Assembly (NCBI RefSeq): GCF_003217495.1 | Contig: NZ_QJSW01000002.1 | Location: 1-64,000, forward strand | DNA: 64,000 nucleotides | DNA from: Paenibacillus barcinonensis | GTDB lineage: Bacteria > Bacillota > Bacilli > Paenibacillales > Paenibacillaceae | Direction: 5' to 3' | Shown: piece after piece, positions 25,195 through 33,959 of the stretch | Layout of the letters: each line of letters opens with the position of its first letter | Position numbering within the stretch: position 1 is the stretch's first letter | The notes under the pieces: model-generated | Database searches by the model: none | What the model saw: only the letters and a program-made list of their open reading frames with translations | Told to the model about the DNA's origin: nothing | Translations under genes and position numbers: made by a program

Positions 25195-26340
25195 TCATAT
25201 CACCAAGCGTCCTCTCTTGTCGGCAAGGCCGACCTTGGCATGCACACCAGAGTTGAATTCCAGAAAATCCTGCTCCACACCGTCACTAAAAATAACCCCA
25301 TCCTCCGGCATCTGTGACACGATGTGCAGCGGCTGCTTGGCGTGAATCTGTCCAAATACAAGACTGGCCGATGTCGTACGGCTCGGGAACGGTTCCCTGA
25401 CGGTGTAGTATAAATAAGGGGCATCCCACGTAAACCCACCTGTGTTCGCTCTTCCCGCTGACTCAGCTTTTGATGCCACATCTGTACTCCCTGCATTGCT
25501 CAAATGCTGCCAGGCCTCAGAACCTACAATGCCTGAAGCACCCTCCAGCACACTCTTGAACCATCCTGTCGAACCCATGCCTGTGGACACGATAATTCCG
25601 CTAGATGATTGCTGTTCGCTTCTTGCTCCCAAACGCACTTCATACCGTGCCGACACATGTGTCTTGCGGCCAATAAACAGATCATTGACACCGTACAGAA
25701 CCTGTCCGTCATTCAGCTCAACCTTGGCAAGAGTCACCTCTCTCAGCGCACGCTGCTTGCGCATCACATCCGGCACGATGAAGCTTAAATCCTCCACTGT
25801 AAAAGGTAACAACACCCCATCCCACCTCATCGGGTCTGGATTCACACCAATCAGCGGCTGCTCGGTAACATATTTCAGCGTGTTTGCAACCAATCCATCC
25901 TGCCCAACCACAACGACAATATCCTGATGTCCAAAAATAAAATTCGGCACATGCTCGCGATCAATCAACTGAACACGTCCAAGCTGGCTCAAATGCTGCT
26001 GTGCAAGCTGTATCGCTTGCCGATAACGCTGGTCCTCTTCGATGTAATCACTAAAATCAGCACCAAGGCGTTCGATGTAGAACTGGGCCTGCTGCACTGT
26101 GTTGTATCGGACAATCAGCTCCTCTAGTCGGGTTCTGCGTTTGACCAGAATTAATTTGTGCTCGCTCATGGGTTCATGTGATTGGGATATCTGACCTCGA
26201 TTGGTCCTTTGGTTACCTCCACTGGTTTGACTTACCTGACTTGACTGATTATCAATCCCCTTCTGACTCAAACGGCTCGATCGTTTAGCCTGTGCTTTCG
26301 AAGCAGACAGATTCGTTTGTTTGCTCCATCCAAGAATCAT
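25195..26340 (-). CDS. NAD-kinase-fold protein with divergent nucleotide motifs
   Basis: A 381-residue protein. The first 60 residues are polar and disordered (Ser/Gln rich). From about residue 130 it follows the NAD kinase fold: VVVVGQDGLVANTLKY corresponds to the GGDGT loop, IGVNPDPMRWDGVLLPF comes next, VNDLFIGRKTHVSARYEV matches the NE region, and GIIVSTGMGSTGW matches the glycine-rich strand. GGDG is changed to GQDG and NE to ND, so true NAD phosphorylation is doubtful; binding of NAD or another ligand is possible. Its start overlaps the SPFH stop (ATGA) behind GGAGGTGCGGCACG, so the pair is co-translated. Confidence 0.8.
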   Translation of the reverse strand: MILGWSKQTNLSASKAQAKRSSRLSQKGIDNQSSQVSQTSGGNQRTNRGQISQSHEPMSEHKLILVKRRTRLEELIVRYNTVQQAQFYIERLGADFSDYIEEDQRYRQAIQLAQQHLSQLGRVQLIDREHVPNFIFGHQDIVVVVGQDGLVANTLKYVTEQPLIGVNPDPMRWDGVLLPFTVEDLSFIVPDVMRKQRALREVTLAKVELNDGQVLYGVNDLFIGRKTHVSARYEVRLGARSEQQSSSGIIVSTGMGSTGWFKSVLEGASGIVGSEAWQHLSNAGSTDVASKAESAGRANTGGFTWDAPYLYYTVREPFPSRTTSASLVFGQIHAKQPLHIVSQMPEDGVIFSDGVEQDFLEFNSGVHAKVGLADKRGRLVI

Positions 26341-27380
26341 CGTGCCGCACCTCCCTTGCCTCTGCCTTCTGCTGGCGTCATCAGACCCTGAAGCAGATCT
26401 GGCGAGATGTTAAGCTGTCCGATCTTGCCCGCATTCTCGGCCAGCTCCTGGAACGCAAGTGCAATTAGCTTATCCGAATTCATGCCCATATTGGCCATTG
26501 CCTGCAGCACATTCGGCTGAACATGCTGAAGTGAATTCATCACAGCTGAAATCTCGTACGCCTTCGCATCTGCCTCGGCATTCTGATTCGCTATTGTCAG
26601 CTCAATCAGCTGCTGCTTGCGTTCCTCCATCGCAGTATTAAACTGGAGCTGCTCCTGCTCCATCTCGTTCTGCTTCTGCTTCACCGAGCGTTCGGCCTGC
26701 AATTGCGTTTCCCGAATCTGCTGTCTCTTCGTTTCCACAGCAATCTCGGTGTTCAGTTCATTTTCCTTCACTCTTCTCTCCTGCTCAATGGAAGCATTAC
26801 GCCGCACATATAACGCCTCGTCCGCCTGACGCAGAATTTCCTCTCTCGCCTGCGCCTCCAATGCACGCATTGTTTCCTTGTTCGGCAAGATCGCCAGTAT
26901 GGACAGATTCATAAGCTCAACACCCAGCTTCTCCAGCTCCTCATGCTGTGTAACCTCACGCTTCATGCTGCTGGCGAGCCGTTCACTTGACTGAATCGCT
27001 TCTCTCAGCGGCAACTGCTCCAAATATTTTTTGGTGAGCACCTTGGCAATCGTAATGACACGCTGATCCAGCTTGCCGGGATCGTCGGACATATATTGAT
27101 TTTTTCGTAAATTGTACGTGTAATTCAGGCTCTGTGTAATTTTACTGTAATCCATAATGCGGTAGCTAAGCTGCCCCTGGACAGTAACCGTTTGATAATC
27201 AGCTGTGATCTCTTCAAACATAAAGGGTACATCCACTGACGATACAGGCAGCACAACTACCGAGGTCGTCGGCTCATAATAATAAAAGGATAAACCTACG
27301 CCCTCGCGCTGCACCCTGCCGTTCTTCACCTTCATTACATATTCACTGGGTTGAAACTTCACGAATCGAAATCCAAACAT
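26337..27380 (-). CDS. SPFH/band 7 domain protein
   Basis: A 347-residue protein without a membrane helix or signal. The SPFH domain occupies about 1-190 (VSSVDVPFMFEEITADYQTV, GQLSYRIMDYSKI, LGVELMNLSILAILPNKETM). A long charged coiled coil follows (about 190-275, EREILRQ... to KQKQNEMEQEQLQFNTAMEE). A hydrophobic then Gly-rich tail ends the protein. SPFH proteins form large ring or cage oligomers at membranes. The absence of a hydrophobic N-terminus means a cytosolic or peripherally attached assembly. It is the first gene of a two-gene operon with the NAD-kinase-fold protein. A strong sigma-A promoter with repeats precedes it. Confidence 0.86.
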   Translation of the reverse strand: MFGFRFVKFQPSEYVMKVKNGRVQREGVGLSFYYYEPTTSVVVLPVSSVDVPFMFEEITADYQTVTVQGQLSYRIMDYSKITQSLNYTYNLRKNQYMSDDPGKLDQRVITIAKVLTKKYLEQLPLREAIQSSERLASSMKREVTQHEELEKLGVELMNLSILAILPNKETMRALEAQAREEILRQADEALYVRRNASIEQERRVKENELNTEIAVETKRQQIRETQLQAERSVKQKQNEMEQEQLQFNTAMEERKQQLIELTIANQNAEADAKAYEISAVMNSLQHVQPNVLQAMANMGMNSDKLIALAFQELAENAGKIGQLNISPDLLQGLMTPAEGRGKGGAAR

Positions 27381-27403
27381 GGCTCATTCCTCATTTCATA
27401 TAT

Positions 27404-27464
27404 AATGTCGTTTTGATATTATCGAAATGATAACAAAAGATTTTGATATTGTCAATACGACATT
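27404..27464 (-). promoter_or_regulatory. SPFH operon promoter with direct and inverted repeats
   Basis: On the minus strand, TTGACA (27450-27455), 17 bases, and TATCAT (27427-27432) form a good sigma-A promoter. Two 12-base direct repeats, TTTTGATATTRT on the plus strand (27411-27422 and 27441-27452), lie exactly 30 bases apart on either side of the -10. An outer inverted repeat AATGTCGT/ACGACATT (27404-27411 and 27457-27464) encloses all of it. This looks like a repressor site; no regulator is encoded alongside. Confidence 0.65.
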
Positions 27465-27473
27465 AACAATAAT

Positions 27474-27512
27474 AAGAAAAAAGAGACCGAATCCGCGATT
27501 CGATCTCTCTTT
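27474..27512 (-). terminator. Hairpin terminator of the GH53 gene
   Basis: On the minus strand, AGAGATCGAATC and GATTCGGTCTCT pair across CGCG and are followed by TTTTTTCTT. It lies 43 bases past the stop of the GH53 gene. Confidence 0.75.
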
Positions 27513-27554
27513 TCTTACGTTTTAAATGATTTGATCAAGCTTGAAAGAAAACTC

Positions 27555-30500
27555 TTAGTATAACTTTTCCAACAGCCTCGCTACCGCAACAGCTCCTTGC
27601 GCACGATTGGCGGTCTGTTTTGGATCAAACGTGCTGTTCGGTAGGCCGTTTAATACGCCAAGCTTCAGCATGTTGTTCACTGCATCCTGTGCGTATCCGG
27701 CTATAGACGTCTGATCTTTGAAGACAGATTGTTCAGCAGCTGTTGCAGAACCCATATTGTTCACGTTACCTGTTGCCAGCATAGCCCGATGCAGCATCAC
27801 AGCCATGTCCTGACGTGATATGCGATCATTTGCACCAAATGTTCCATCCGCTCTGCCCTGAACAATGTTCATCGCAAGACCTGCCCGAACAGCATCTGCA
27901 TACCATTGATCTGATTGCACGTCTGTTGGTAGCAAAGCTGAAGAATCCGTCTGCTTCGCTTGTCCGATCGCATTAACGAGCATTTGCAAAAATTGTGCAC
28001 GGCTGAGTTCACCTTGCGGTTCAAAACGGGTGTCATTCATGCCTGCAATGATGCCTTTGCTGTAGAGATGTTGAACCTCCTGAACTGCCCACGCATATTG
28101 CTGTAAATCAGTGAATGGGACTTCAACATGACTAATGACATAGCTGCCAGGCTTGGACGGCTTGAATGCCATCGTAGCTGTAGCTTGCTCATACCTGGTG
28201 TATGTCACAGGTTGCAGTTCACCACTCGTTGAGATGGAGTTGACAACCATAACCGTATGATCTGCTTTGACAGGCTGCACATTGGATAAAAGCACTTCAA
28301 CTGTCTTGTCCGCCCACAGAATCGACTTTTTATTGAGCAGCATCTGCACATCAATCACAGGATGATTGCCAATATTGGCTCTCTGGGCAGCAGACACTTG
28401 CTCTACTGATCCTTCCGCAACGACAACGTCAAACGTACCTGCGGTCTCCGCAATCGTGAGCGGCAGAGCGCGAAGCGGGATACGGACTGTCGTTTTGCCT
28501 ACAACCACATCAATGGACTGTACTTCCGCCGATTTCACCCATGAAGAGAGTTGACTCGATGAAATCTGGAGTGTCACCGCTTTGGAGCTGTCAGGCACAT
28601 CGGCCACCAGCTTCAAGGTACGTTTGCCTGTGTCCATTGATTTCAAAGCCTGAGCAAGCTCAGATGTACTTGGAATCACTGCAAATTTGCCTTCTCCTGT
28701 GGCTGTTCCTTTTATGGTAATGGAACCACTCGTTGTTTCGTTACCAGGCGCCGGCTGCGGTGTTGCTGTCGGATTATTCGTACCTGCCGATGATGAAGGC
28801 GAACCGGACGAACTACCTGGCTGGGATGGCTGTCCTGTGCCGGGGTTTGCAGTCTGGCGTACGAGCTGCGCAGCAGCATCCTTCAGCTGTTGGTCCGCAC
28901 TGGTTAACTCTTGCTCTGTAGCTTCCGCATCCAGAAGCAACTGTTGAGCTTGCATCAGCGCTTTGCTGAATACATTCCAGCTGGAAGCCGTGTAATCGGC
29001 TTGCTTCAACGCTTCTACAGATGCAAAGGTTGACTTCAAGGCAGTTCTGTCCGCCGGGATTGTACCATAAGCCTCAAATTCCATGAACCCGACCCAGGAG
29101 GAACCTGCGGTAATGGTCACGCGAACGTAACGCCCCTCTGTTCCCTCGGGGAGAACGTGACTTGGGGATGTAGACACAACAACATCACTGGTTGTATCCA
29201 CGACCGTTTTGAAATGTTCATTATCATCGGAGACATCAATTCTGTATTTGATGCCACCGCTCCACATCGACATTTCAATTTTCCTTAGATTTGCAACCTG
29301 TTCAAGGTCCACCGTCCACCAGGTGTTCTCACCCTTTCCCTGACCTGTCCCCCATGATGTGGTTGGATCATTGTCAATCGCGCCTGCCGGCGAGTTGTCC
29401 TTGCCGCCACCATTTCCTTCACTGCTTGATGCTGTAGCTGTTTTACCTGTCGTCAAGGCCTCCAGTTTGCCCAGATTCGTGAAAGCTTGTTTCAACGTAT
29501 CCAGTGCTGCATTTACCTGAGATTGCTTAGCATCCGTATTATCTCTCACCTGGATAGCACCCTGCAAAGCTTGCTGTAGAACAGACCAGCTGCGATGTGT
29601 ATAGGATGATTCATTTTCCAGCTGCATGAGCTGAATGTACTGGTGCAGTTCTGTTTTATCCACATCAGACAAGCCCTCGATAGCTGCTTTAAGACGATCT
29701 GTTGCTTGATTTACATCTGTTTGGGTAGCTCTTTCGTTATTTAGAACGGATTTCGCATGTTCCAGCGCTTTGCTGAATACAGCCCATGTGGCTGCCGACC
29801 AGTTATTGTGTTGAATTGTCTCAGCTTCTGCAATCTTATCATTAAGTGCTTTACGATCTGGCGTTTTCACGCCAAGCTGTAACATCACACTTTCCAAAGA
29901 TGCTGTCGCTGCATTGGTTTCCTCTTGACTCACACCACCTGACGTATACGCTTTAGCGTAGACCTCTTTAGCTGCAACAATTGCAGGAGCCAGACTACCC
30001 CAGGTTTCTGATGTAAAATCACTTTCTACAAGGGAGTTTGCCCGTGTCAGTGCTGCTGCCAGTTGTTGCCGATCTGTCGGCACTTCTGCAAGCCCTCTTT
30101 TGAATACGTCGAGAGACCACAAGGCTCTGCCCTCTTTGGAATATCCGCCATTCGCCGGAAACTCATCGTAATCAAACATGCCCTGGTTCTCCCACGCATC
30201 GCCTTCGGTATCAATCCAGCCTACACCTGCCGGAATCCAAGCCGGCTCCCAGTAGAAGAACCCTGCCCCACGATTATTCGGCACGTTGGAAATCAAATCC
30301 ATAATTCCCGCAATCGCATCGTATTGACCTTGAACCGACGCCGGGAAGGTTGCCCCTCCAACATGGAGCGCCTGATCTGAGCCAATGATATTTCCATGCT
30401 TGTCCCCGTTTTTATAAGTGAAGGGATAGGACGTTTCAGCGATGATCACATCTTTACCAAACTGTGCGGATACTTCGTTCATCGTTCGCTGCACATCGGC

Positions 30501-31931
30501 AAAAGTTCCATGCCAGAACGGGTAATACGATAGACCGATAATGTCATACTTGAGTTCTGGTTCTGCTTTTTCCAACTCTCCAAAGTACCATTTGATACTA
30601 TCCGTCTTGCCGCCTTCGGCCAGATGAATCATAATTTTCGCCGGATCACCGCTGTTCCCGTCTGCTGCTTCAACTGCGCGTACAGCGTCAATTCCACTTT
30701 TCAACAATGCTGCATTTTTGGCAAAATTAACAGTAAGGTTTTTGCCGTTTAAAAGCCCGCTGTTAATCTCGTTGCCGATCTGCACCATATCCGGCATGGC
30801 ACCTGCCTTCTTTAAATCCCCAACGACTTCCACCGTATAATTGTATACCGCTTTCTTCAGTCCTTCGAAATCCAGATTCTTCCACGCTTTTGGCACAAGC
30901 TGCTGACCCGGGTGCGCCCAATCATCCGAATAATGGAAATCCAGCAGCACCTTCATGCCTTTTTGCTTTGCACGTACAGCCATTTCGATAACGTCAGCCT
31001 TGTCGTTATAACCGCCTGATTGCTGTGGATCATTCCACAAGCGCAGACGTACATAATTGACACCGCGATCCTTGAGAATATCAAGCAAGTCCCGTTCGGT
31101 GCCGTTGCTGTCCAGATATTTTCCATCCTTCGCTTCAATCGCCGTGAGTGTTGAAATATCAACGCCTCTTACGTAATCGGAACGATACCCTTGTACAATA
31201 ACCTTTGCTTCAGGTTTAAGCTCCGTACCATATACGACACCTGTTACAGTGAATTCACCTGCTTTCTCATATTGCGATGGGTCGATGCTGCCCCAGGTTA
31301 CGGGAACCAGACCTGACTTTTGATTTGCATAATTGGCTTTGACCTCCGCAGGCAGAACCGGCGCACTACGTGGCAGTGTGCTTACTTGAACCGAATCATA
31401 TTCCTTAATGTTTGCTGGCTCCATGCCTTCTGATTCTCCCCATACATTGAACTCCAATATTTGAGGCCAAACCCCCTCTCCCTTATAAAAAAAGATGTTG
31501 AGTCTGATATAACGCACATCATTTTTCTCAAATGTCAGATCTGCAACCTGAATTGCATCCGCATTCTCACGCTGATCTGCAACAGTAGACCATTCCTGCT
31601 GGTCAGCAGACGTTTCTACTGTATACTTTACATTCGTGTTGTCACGCCATCTGATCTCTGCTCCAGACAGTTTGTACGTTTCTCCCAAATCAACTATGAC
31701 CCATTCAGGTTTGTCCGCAGTCACTCCGGCTGTTGTACTCCAATGGGTATTGATATCACCATCTACCAGATGTGTTTTATCGCTCCCCCATTCCTTATAT
31801 TCGGAACTCACCTTTACCGTCTTGTTTAGCGCAACATTATTTTTTGCTGCTTCTGCGGGCCTTGCGATCAGACCCAGATCACAGAATAACAACAACAAAA
31901 CAAGGCAGCCGCTTATGTACCTTTTGTTCAC
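27555..31931 (-). CDS. Cell-surface GH53 endo-beta-1,4-galactanase with FIVAR, F5/8C and SLH modules
   Basis: A 1458-residue exported enzyme. A signal peptide (1-28, cut after PAEA) is followed by an F5/8 type C carbohydrate-binding module (30-168), a Big_4-like domain (185-247) and the GH53 catalytic domain (255-612). The acid/base is Glu388 in QIGNEINSG and the nucleophile is Glu499 in IIAETSYPF. Three FIVAR-like helical repeats follow (620-820), then a second F5/8C module (835-985), a fourth FIVAR, a Ser/Pro linker (about 1060-1115), a beta domain and three SLH repeats (about 1270-1458) that attach to cell-wall polymers. It degrades pectic arabinogalactan at the surface. The start is GTG behind AAGGGGGAGATCAAG. 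No sugar transporter lies nearby. Confidence 0.94.
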   Translation of the reverse strand: MNKRYISGCLVLLLLFCDLGLIARPAEAAKNNVALNKTVKVSSEYKEWGSDKTHLVDGDINTHWSTTAGVTADKPEWVIVDLGETYKLSGAEIRWRDNTNVKYTVETSADQQEWSTVADQRENADAIQVADLTFEKNDVRYIRLNIFFYKGEGVWPQILEFNVWGESEGMEPANIKEYDSVQVSTLPRSAPVLPAEVKANYANQKSGLVPVTWGSIDPSQYEKAGEFTVTGVVYGTELKPEAKVIVQGYRSDYVRGVDISTLTAIEAKDGKYLDSNGTERDLLDILKDRGVNYVRLRLWNDPQQSGGYNDKADVIEMAVRAKQKGMKVLLDFHYSDDWAHPGQQLVPKAWKNLDFEGLKKAVYNYTVEVVGDLKKAGAMPDMVQIGNEINSGLLNGKNLTVNFAKNAALLKSGIDAVRAVEAADGNSGDPAKIMIHLAEGGKTDSIKWYFGELEKAEPELKYDIIGLSYYPFWHGTFADVQRTMNEVSAQFGKDVIIAETSYPFTYKNGDKHGNIIGSDQALHVGGATFPASVQGQYDAIAGIMDLISNVPNNRGAGFFYWEPAWIPAGVGWIDTEGDAWENQGMFDYDEFPANGGYSKEGRALWSLDVFKRGLAEVPTDRQQLAAALTRANSLVESDFTSETWGSLAPAIVAAKEVYAKAYTSGGVSQEETNAATASLESVMLQLGVKTPDRKALNDKIAEAETIQHNNWSAATWAVFSKALEHAKSVLNNERATQTDVNQATDRLKAAIEGLSDVDKTELHQYIQLMQLENESSYTHRSWSVLQQALQGAIQVRDNTDAKQSQVNAALDTLKQAFTNLGKLEALTTGKTATASSSEGNGGGKDNSPAGAIDNDPTTSWGTGQGKGENTWWTVDLEQVANLRKIEMSMWSGGIKYRIDVSDDNEHFKTVVDTTSDVVVSTSPSHVLPEGTEGRYVRVTITAGSSWVGFMEFEAYGTIPADRTALKSTFASVEALKQADYTASSWNVFSKALMQAQQLLLDAEATEQELTSADQQLKDAAAQLVRQTANPGTGQPSQPGSSSGSPSSSAGTNNPTATPQPAPGNETTSGSITIKGTATGEGKFAVIPSTSELAQALKSMDTGKRTLKLVADVPDSSKAVTLQISSSQLSSWVKSAEVQSIDVVVGKTTVRIPLRALPLTIAETAGTFDVVVAEGSVEQVSAAQRANIGNHPVIDVQMLLNKKSILWADKTVEVLLSNVQPVKADHTVMVVNSISTSGELQPVTYTRYEQATATMAFKPSKPGSYVISHVEVPFTDLQQYAWAVQEVQHLYSKGIIAGMNDTRFEPQGELSRAQFLQMLVNAIGQAKQTDSSALLPTDVQSDQWYADAVRAGLAMNIVQGRADGTFGANDRISRQDMAVMLHRAMLATGNVNNMGSATAAEQSVFKDQTSIAGYAQDAVNNMLKLGVLNGLPNSTFDPKQTANRAQGAVAVARLLEKLY

Positions 31932-31996
31932 CCTTGATCTCCCCCTTTAAGTGTTTGTTTGTGCTTGGATCAATGAATGTCATGAATCCTCCCCAT

Positions 31997-32010
31997 TGTA
32001 AGCGCTTCAT
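31997..32010. promoter_or_regulatory. cre-like LacI-family operator upstream of GH53
   Basis: TGTAAGCGCTTCAT has the AAGCGCTT core of catabolite-responsive elements but is one base short of the normal spacing on one side. It lies about 66 bases before the GH53 start. It may be a degenerate cre or a site for another LacI-family protein. The rest of the 31932-32353 gap holds no gene, only this site and a terminator. Confidence 0.4.
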
Positions 32011-32211
32011 GATCTTCGGTCATACGGCATTTTCGAAAGGAAACAGCAGTTATTTTAACAATGTATCCTTTCTCAAGCGCCTTCCCGCCTAGACCAGCCC
32101 TGATTTTCCAACTGTAGGGAGCAACGTGAACGTTACATTATATTTTCAGACTGTGTGTTGTCAGCCCTTCCCTTCACTTCGTTTGAGCATCTTGGAAGCG
32201 AAATGTACAAA

Positions 32212-32257
32212 CTAAAAAAATCTGCTCGTCTGCCCTAAGGCAGAAACGAACAGATTT
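32212..32257 (-). terminator. Hairpin terminator of the YceI gene
   Basis: On the minus strand, AAATCTGTTCGTTTCTGCC and GGCAGACGAGCAGATTT form a long stem with a four-base loop and run into seven T. It lies about 100 bases past the YceI stop. Confidence 0.8.
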
Positions 32258-32353
32258 CAAGTGTGCTACAGAAATAAAGGACACTTTATTTCTAAATGAA
32301 GTACCTCCTGCTTTTAACGAACGTCCTTCTAATTTTATAGAAGAAAAACGTCT

Positions 32354-33073
32354 CTATTTCGCCAGCTTCAGCTCCAGGCGCACCTGGATATCATTTTCCG
32401 TGGAGAGCACAACCGAGTGCGGGTTTTTCATACCAAAGTCTTCGAACGTCACCTTCGTTGTGCCTGACAGCAGCACCTGATTGTTTTGATACGCCGCCTT
32501 TGCATCAAAGGTTACTGGTTTTTCAATCCCTTTGACCGTCAGGGTGCCTTTCATTTTCACATCCACCGTCTGTCCCTCTGTCCATTCGGCCGGCATGCCT
32601 TCAAATGAAGTCGCTTTAAATGTCGCCTGTGGATACTGGGCCATATCGAAGAAATCTGCACTCTTCACATGCTCGTCGCGCTGACTGTTGCCAGAATCAA
32701 TGCCACTCATCTCGATCTGTCCTTCAGCAGTTGACTTAGCTGGATCCTGGTCGTTCAGGGACCATTTCCCGCTCACCTGCTCGTCCACAAAATTCACCGT
32801 TTCCTGTGACGTCGTTACCGAAAAATAAACCTTCGAGCCTTGGCTAATATTCCAGTCCCCGCTCAGCTTTTCTGCACCCGCTGTTTTGTTCTCCACCTTG
32901 GCTGTCGAGCCGCTGTCCGTTGCTTTTGCAGAAGCCGCTGTGCTTGCAGGCAGAACCTGCTCAATCTCTACGTTGTTGCCCAAATAGCTATTCGTAAAGT
33001 AATAACCGCCTCCACCAATAATGGCTACTGCTGCTACACCTGTAATAATCCATGTCTTCGTCTTGTTATTCAT
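32354..33073 (-). CDS. Membrane-anchored YceI-family lipid-binding protein
   Basis: A 239-residue protein from the ATG at 33073, behind GGAGGAATTATAGAG; a 20-codon upstream extension has no ribosome site. One N-terminal helix (about 8-27) anchors it outside the cell. A Ser/Ala/Thr linker and the YceI lipocalin-like domain (about 70-239) follow, with NVDEQVSG...-type strands, GIDSGNSQRDEHVKSADFFD and KATSFEGMPAEW. YceI proteins bind isoprenoid or amide lipids in a beta-barrel. It is divergent from a two-component system that may control it, which is an inference. Confidence 0.9.
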   Translation of the reverse strand: MNNKTKTWIITGVAAVAIIGGGGYYFTNSYLGNNVEIEQVLPASTAASAKATDSGSTAKVENKTAGAEKLSGDWNISQGSKVYFSVTTSQETVNFVDEQVSGKWSLNDQDPAKSTAEGQIEMSGIDSGNSQRDEHVKSADFFDMAQYPQATFKATSFEGMPAEWTEGQTVDVKMKGTLTVKGIEKPVTFDAKAAYQNNQVLLSGTTKVTFEDFGMKNPHSVVLSTENDIQVRLELKLAK

Positions 33074-33272
33074 CTCTATAATTCCTCCAGTACAGTATGG
33101 TATGGTTAATGGCTCCTCTTTGATATGGATCATACCAGTCGAATGTGTCAGGAAGAAGTCAAGATCAGATTATTTTCCAACTTTATCGAAAACCAAAAAA
33201 CAGCATTGGCTTTACGTCTTACCTCATGTAAAATCAGTACACAAGCTTTCATGTGAAAGGAGAACACCCTGT

Positions 33273-33959
33273 TTGAAATCTATACTCATCGTGGAGGATG
33301 AGCAGGCGATTGCACGCGTTCTGGCTGCTTACCTGCGCAAAGCGGAATTCGAAGTACATCATGCTGCGGATGGACAGTCGGCTTTAACCCTTTTTGATTC
33401 CGTGGCCCCCTCTCTCGTATTGCTGGACGTGATGCTTCCGGGCATGGATGGATGGGACCTGTTGAAGCTGATTCGGGAAAAAAGTACATGCCCCGTCATC
33501 ATGCTAACCGCACTTGACGATATTACAGACAGGCTGAACGGACTGAATTCCGGGGCCGATGACTATATGAGTAAACCTTTTGTACCCGAGGAAGTCGTCG
33601 CACGGGTTAATGCTGTTTTAAGGCGGAATCCACACTGGACCTCCGGGGGCCAGGACAAGCGCTCCTTTGGCAACCTGGTCATTGATCTTGCGGCCAAGCA
33701 AGTGCTGTTGAATGGTGCGGAAGTCGCACTGACACCACGGGACCTGTCATTGCTTATTTTCCTGTCCGAGTACCCTAATCGCACGTTCACCCGAGATCAT
33801 CTGATTGAGCAAGTATGGGGCATGGATTACGAGGGCAGTGATCGGGCGGTAGATTTATCAATCAAACGATTGCGTCAGGCGCTCTCCCACTGGACAACCG
33901 ACACAGGAGAAATACGCACACTGCGAGGAATGGGGTATCAATTTTGGGTCGCCAACTGA
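33273..33959 (+). CDS. OmpR/PhoB-family response regulator
   Basis: A 228-residue regulator beginning at a TTG (33273) behind AAAGGAGAACACCCTG; the open frame extends upstream but without homology. The receiver domain has Asp9/Glu10 pairs in VEDEQ, the phospho-acceptor Asp52 in LLDVMLPGMDG and the conserved Lys in MSKPF. The C-terminal winged helix (about 130-228) includes TPRDLSLLIFLSEYPNRTFT and SDRAVDLSIKRLRQAL. It overlaps the kinase gene by 16 bases, forming one operon. The signal and targets are unknown; the divergent YceI gene is a candidate target. Confidence 0.94.
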   Translation: MKSILIVEDEQAIARVLAAYLRKAEFEVHHAADGQSALTLFDSVAPSLVLLDVMLPGMDGWDLLKLIREKSTCPVIMLTALDDITDRLNGLNSGADDYMSKPFVPEEVVARVNAVLRRNPHWTSGGQDKRSFGNLVIDLAAKQVLLNGAEVALTPRDLSLLIFLSEYPNRTFTRDHLIEQVWGMDYEGSDRAVDLSIKRLRQALSHWTTDTGEIRTLRGMGYQFWVAN

